A stretch of DNA of 64,000 bases from Apium graveolens. Lineage: Eukaryota; Streptophyta; Magnoliopsida; Apiales; Apiaceae. Shown one piece after another: positions 60,802 to 64,000 of the stretch (its first letter is position 1; each line of letters starts with the position of its first letter). The position numbers and the translations under genes are program-made. The stretch covers positions 23,303,339 to 23,367,338 of the forward strand of contig NC_133652.1 in the NCBI RefSeq assembly GCF_009905375.1, read 5' to 3'. The notes beneath the pieces are model-generated. The model saw only the letters and a list, made by a program, of their open reading frames with translations. It was not told where the DNA came from and ran no database searches.

Positions 60802-63800
60802 ATGGCACCTAAGGATTTAATCATTGATGGAGCTAAATTTGTTCCAAACAATTATGCTGCTATTCTTGATAATGCTGAAGCTCCGTCTGAATTGCATTTT
60901 GTGCAAGACCTTCTTGCACACAGTAAAATTGGGTATGCATTGACCCAACCTTCAGTATTCTCAAGCCAACAAGTTCTGACACTTTGGAGGACTGGAAACT
61001 TTGATAATGGTGGTCCAAATGGTACTCCTAGTATTGTTTTCGAAGTGGGTGATTCTTCATATGCAGTCACTCCTGGTATAATACGCAAGGCTCTACATCT
61101 CCCAGAAGGATGTACTTTTTCAATTCCAAAGGAATCGGCTCTTCAGGAGTTAATGGCCAGTTTGGGGTATGAACAGAGTTTGGCAAAGCTTGGGCAGTTG
61201 AAACGGGCTCATATCAGAAGAGAATGGAGTTTCTTCTTCGATTGCATCACTAAAGCTTTTGGGAACAAGTGTTCGAATTTTGATGCCATCCCCATAATGA
61301 GTCAACACATCGGGTATGCCATCATAAACCAAACTCATTTTGATTTTGCAACGGCTATAATAGGTTTTATTGGGGATAGGATGACAGAGGATAGGAATGT
61401 TGTCTACTTTGCTAGATTCTGTCAACTTATATATACTTTTTGTACTGATGCACCTCACTTAGTCAGTTCCTTAACTCCACCTTTTAAGGTTGCAAAATGA
61501 TACTTTAATGACCTGGTAAATGCTGACACTAAGAAACCAGTGGTTAGACCTTTACAGATTCCTCAGTCTGTAAAACAGATCTTAGTAAATGTTGATCCTG
61601 ATTCCTATAGATCTGTTTATCCTGATGTCCAACCAACCACCACCTCCCAAACATCACAACAACCATCAGAACATACCACTCATTCTACTCAACCAACCCT
61701 CAGGTAATATATCAAATCCTATCTCTCCACTTCACAGACAGTTCAACCCTCATCCTCAGCACCTACTGTGAAGCCTTCATCTTCCAAGCCAAAGAGGACA
61801 AAGACTGTTCCTCAAACACCTCAAAAGAGAAGGAAGATTGCTTTGAGAGATGAATCTGACACTGAGGAACAGGTTCCTTCTTCAGAACCTGTTGTTAAAG
61901 AAGCTGGGAAAGTGACTTCTCAGAAGGATTCTGGAATTGGGGGCTCTAGGCTTCTCAAGAGGCTTAAAAGAATGACTGTTCCTGAAACTCCCAAGGAATC
62001 CATATCTACAAAGAGATACAAGAAACAGAGGGCAAAAAGGCCAGTTTCAGATGATGAAGAAGCAGCAGCTAAGGAAGGAGATCAGGAATCTTTGATCTCA
62101 CAAGAAAAAGAATTTGCTAAAGTCACTACTTCTCCATCAACTCCAACTCGGGACGCTATTCCTGAACATGCCAACACACCATCTGTGTCTCCTGTTCAAA
62201 AGTCTGTATCTCCTGTTAATATAGGCACAAGTGCTGATATTGATATCCAGACCTTGGTTGTGCCTGAAGTAATTCTCTTAGAAGCTCCAATATCAACTAA
62301 TCCATCAACAACACCTGTTACTGATGCTGTTCAAACTCTAGAGTTATCTACTACACCTTCTCTGCATCTAGATGCTGATGATCAGAATATATGTGAGCAT
62401 CAGGATATGGCTGTTGATCAGAACTTAGAACCAGATCAGCAATTAGAGGATGCTGAAGCCTCCATTGCTACCCACATTGTTGTTCTATCAGAAGATTCTG
62501 ATTCTGTAAGTTCTGATGCTGCAAATGCTGGAGATACTGGTGATGCTGTTCCGACTGCGGATGTTGATGAAGCAGGTCCTTCAGGACATGCCCCTCAATA
62601 AACTGTTCTTAAAACTGAAATTGTTAGGAAGTTTGTTACAAGAGAAGCACCAGTGTCTTGGAGTGAAACTCCTGTAGGACAGGAGTGGACTAAGGAATGG
62701 AACTCAGTCACCTGTGCTCCTTCTGCACAGAATCTGGCTGAGCACTTGACAAAAGCTGATGAAATGTTAAATACTGATGATTTCAAAACACAGCTTAGAG
62801 TCATTGCATTGAGTACTAAACATTTACAAGGTCTTCATTCAAATACTCATGCAGAGTTACATCTCTTAAGGGAAGAACTAATGAAGCAATAACAAGTTTA
62901 AAAGATTGATAAGAAAAAGTTCTTCCAACCTACCTTTGACAGGATTGCTTATATTGAGAAGACTCAAGAGACACAACAAGCTCAGATTGATGATATTCTG
63001 AAAAATCAAGCTTCTCAGCAATCCCACCTTACTGAAATCCAAGCCTCAGTGGAATTGCTTGTCTCTCTTCTACTACCTGCTGATGCCAAAAAGGGGGAGA
63101 GAGTAATTAAGTCCAAATGCAAGACTGCCAAGACACTGAAAGGGAAGGATGATGAAAATGATGATCATGGAAACCCTGGAATGGGTAGAGGTCATAGTCA
63201 AGGTAGACGTTTTTCATCAAGAAAAGCTGAAATCACAAGTTACAGGACAAGTTCTGATACTGGGAAAAGAATTAGTTCTGCTACTGGTAAAAGAATAAGT
63301 TCTGATGAACTTTTAGATCTTGATGAAGAAATGTCAAGACAGTTATTTCTTCGGGAAAATCCAGGAATGGACTTGGAGAGTTTAATGGAAGAAGAAGCCA
63401 TACTTAAATCAGAGAAAGTCACATCTAAATCTGAAGCTTCTGGTAAAAAGACACTTCCAAAACTCAAAGGCATTGTGATAAAATAAAGGACAAATACTGA
63501 AGCAACATTGGCTAAATCACAACCGCAGATAGATCCAAGATCCAAGGGTAAAGAAAAGGTTGGTGAACCTATCAAGGTTTATGTGCCTCCTGAGAATGAA
63601 GAAATCACTGATGAAAAGGATGATCTTGCTCTGACTTCAAGAAAAGTTCTTAAAACAACCTCTGACATGGCTCAAGTTGTTCAGAGTCAAGAGACAGTAA
63701 GTTCTGATATTCCAAAGAAGCAAGTAACCTCTGACATAGCTCAAGTTAACTTGATATCAGAAGATAGATCAAAGACACTCCTACCAGGATTCACTAAAGC

Positions 63801-64000
63801 AAAACAGACTCAACCTTTGAAGACTGTTGCAAGTGGTTTTGAAGCAAGAGTAGTTACTGGAAAGGAAGCAAGAGATAAAACTGGATTGGGAAGTGCTGAT
63901 GAAAGAAGAATACAGAACACTACCAATGATCCAACTTCCTTGAGTGAACCAGGTATTGGAGCAACTCCTGAGAGATTGAATCAACTGGAATCTGTACAAA
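60802..64000 (+). pseudogene. Long extra ORF of the SIRE-type element, runs off the window
   Basis: From ATG 60802 one frame continues to the window end (over 1060 codons) with six stops (61498, 61705, 62599, 62890, 62899, 63484) and no frameshift. The first 230 residues look like a compact folded domain (MAPKDLIIDGAKF, FEVGDSSYAVTPGIIRKALH, HIGYAIINQTHFDF). From memory, such domains occur in the extra ORF of SIRE-type elements, sometimes called envelope-like. The remainder is low-complexity: Pro/Ser/Thr-rich, basic clusters (KPKRTKTVPQTPQKRRK), acidic Ser/Asp stretches and a coiled-coil-like part near 62900-63080 (IEKTQETQQAQIDDI). No signal peptide or clear membrane anchor is seen, so calling it an envelope protein is not supported by sequence. 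Confidence 0.7.

Larger units (their letters stand above)
52096..64000 (+). mobile_element. SIRE/Maximus-type Ty1-copia element, 5' 11.9 kb
   Basis: The order is 5' LTR, PBS, gag, protease, integrase, RT, RNase H, spacer, small ORF, long extra ORF, then the window edge; the 3' LTR is outside. Integrase before RT makes it copia. The large size and downstream extra coding region point to the SIRE/Maximus lineage. Stops in every ORF and a gag frameshift make this copy non-autonomous, although long stretches are well preserved. Confidence 0.88.

Noticed and set aside
60802..61500. Calling the extra ORF a retroviral envelope protein
   Set aside because: No signal peptide, clear membrane anchor or cleavage site is visible in this window; only position resembles an env gene.

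Overview
The window is nuclear DNA of a flowering plant, most likely a core eudicot. The support is AT-rich sequence, many short GT-AG introns, plant-type gene families (CYP87A-like P450, plant MBD protein, small C2 protein) and plant transposons (Ty1-copia, hAT, Stowaway, Mutator-like MITE, Helitron). The species cannot be read from the sequence; an asterid is a guess.

Layout. (1) 1-15000 is a repeat-dominated block. It holds two broken copia elements of one family (about 2149-4408 and 10595-14957), MITEs, two decayed tandem copies of an unrecognised intron-containing gene (4480-5580 and 6082-9180) and a lipase gene fragment. A 1.4 kb hAT element with a perfect 8-bp target duplication sits in the first exon of the second copy. 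(2) 15144-49008 is gene-rich and holds six intact-looking host genes: PIG-U (+), a CYP87A-like P450 (+), ALG13 (-), UDP-glucose 4-epimerase (-), a single-C2-domain protein (+) and a large multi-MBD protein (-). All six exon chains were assembled by hand from splice sites; each gives one open frame divisible by three. SINEs, MITEs and hAT remnants lie between the genes and in their introns. (3) 49009-52095 is AT-rich and carries two adjacent Helitron-like elements. (4) 52096-64000 is the first 11.9 kb of a large SIRE/Maximus-type copia element that runs off the window. It has a 5' LTR, PBS, gag, pol, a small membrane-segment ORF behind its own TATA box, and a very long downstream extra ORF.

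Functional themes. PIG-U (GPI-anchor attachment), ALG13 (second step of N-glycan precursor assembly) and UGE (UDP-Glc/UDP-Gal interconversion) are all glycan-related housekeeping genes within 20 kb; this is probably chance. The P450 belongs to a family associated with triterpenoid/sterol oxidation. The MBD gene is notable: six MBD domains, each split by an intron at the same place, with all internal junctions up to the C-terminal region in phase 0 and a recent 1.3 kb internal duplication that added one domain. No RNA gene or CRISPR array was found.
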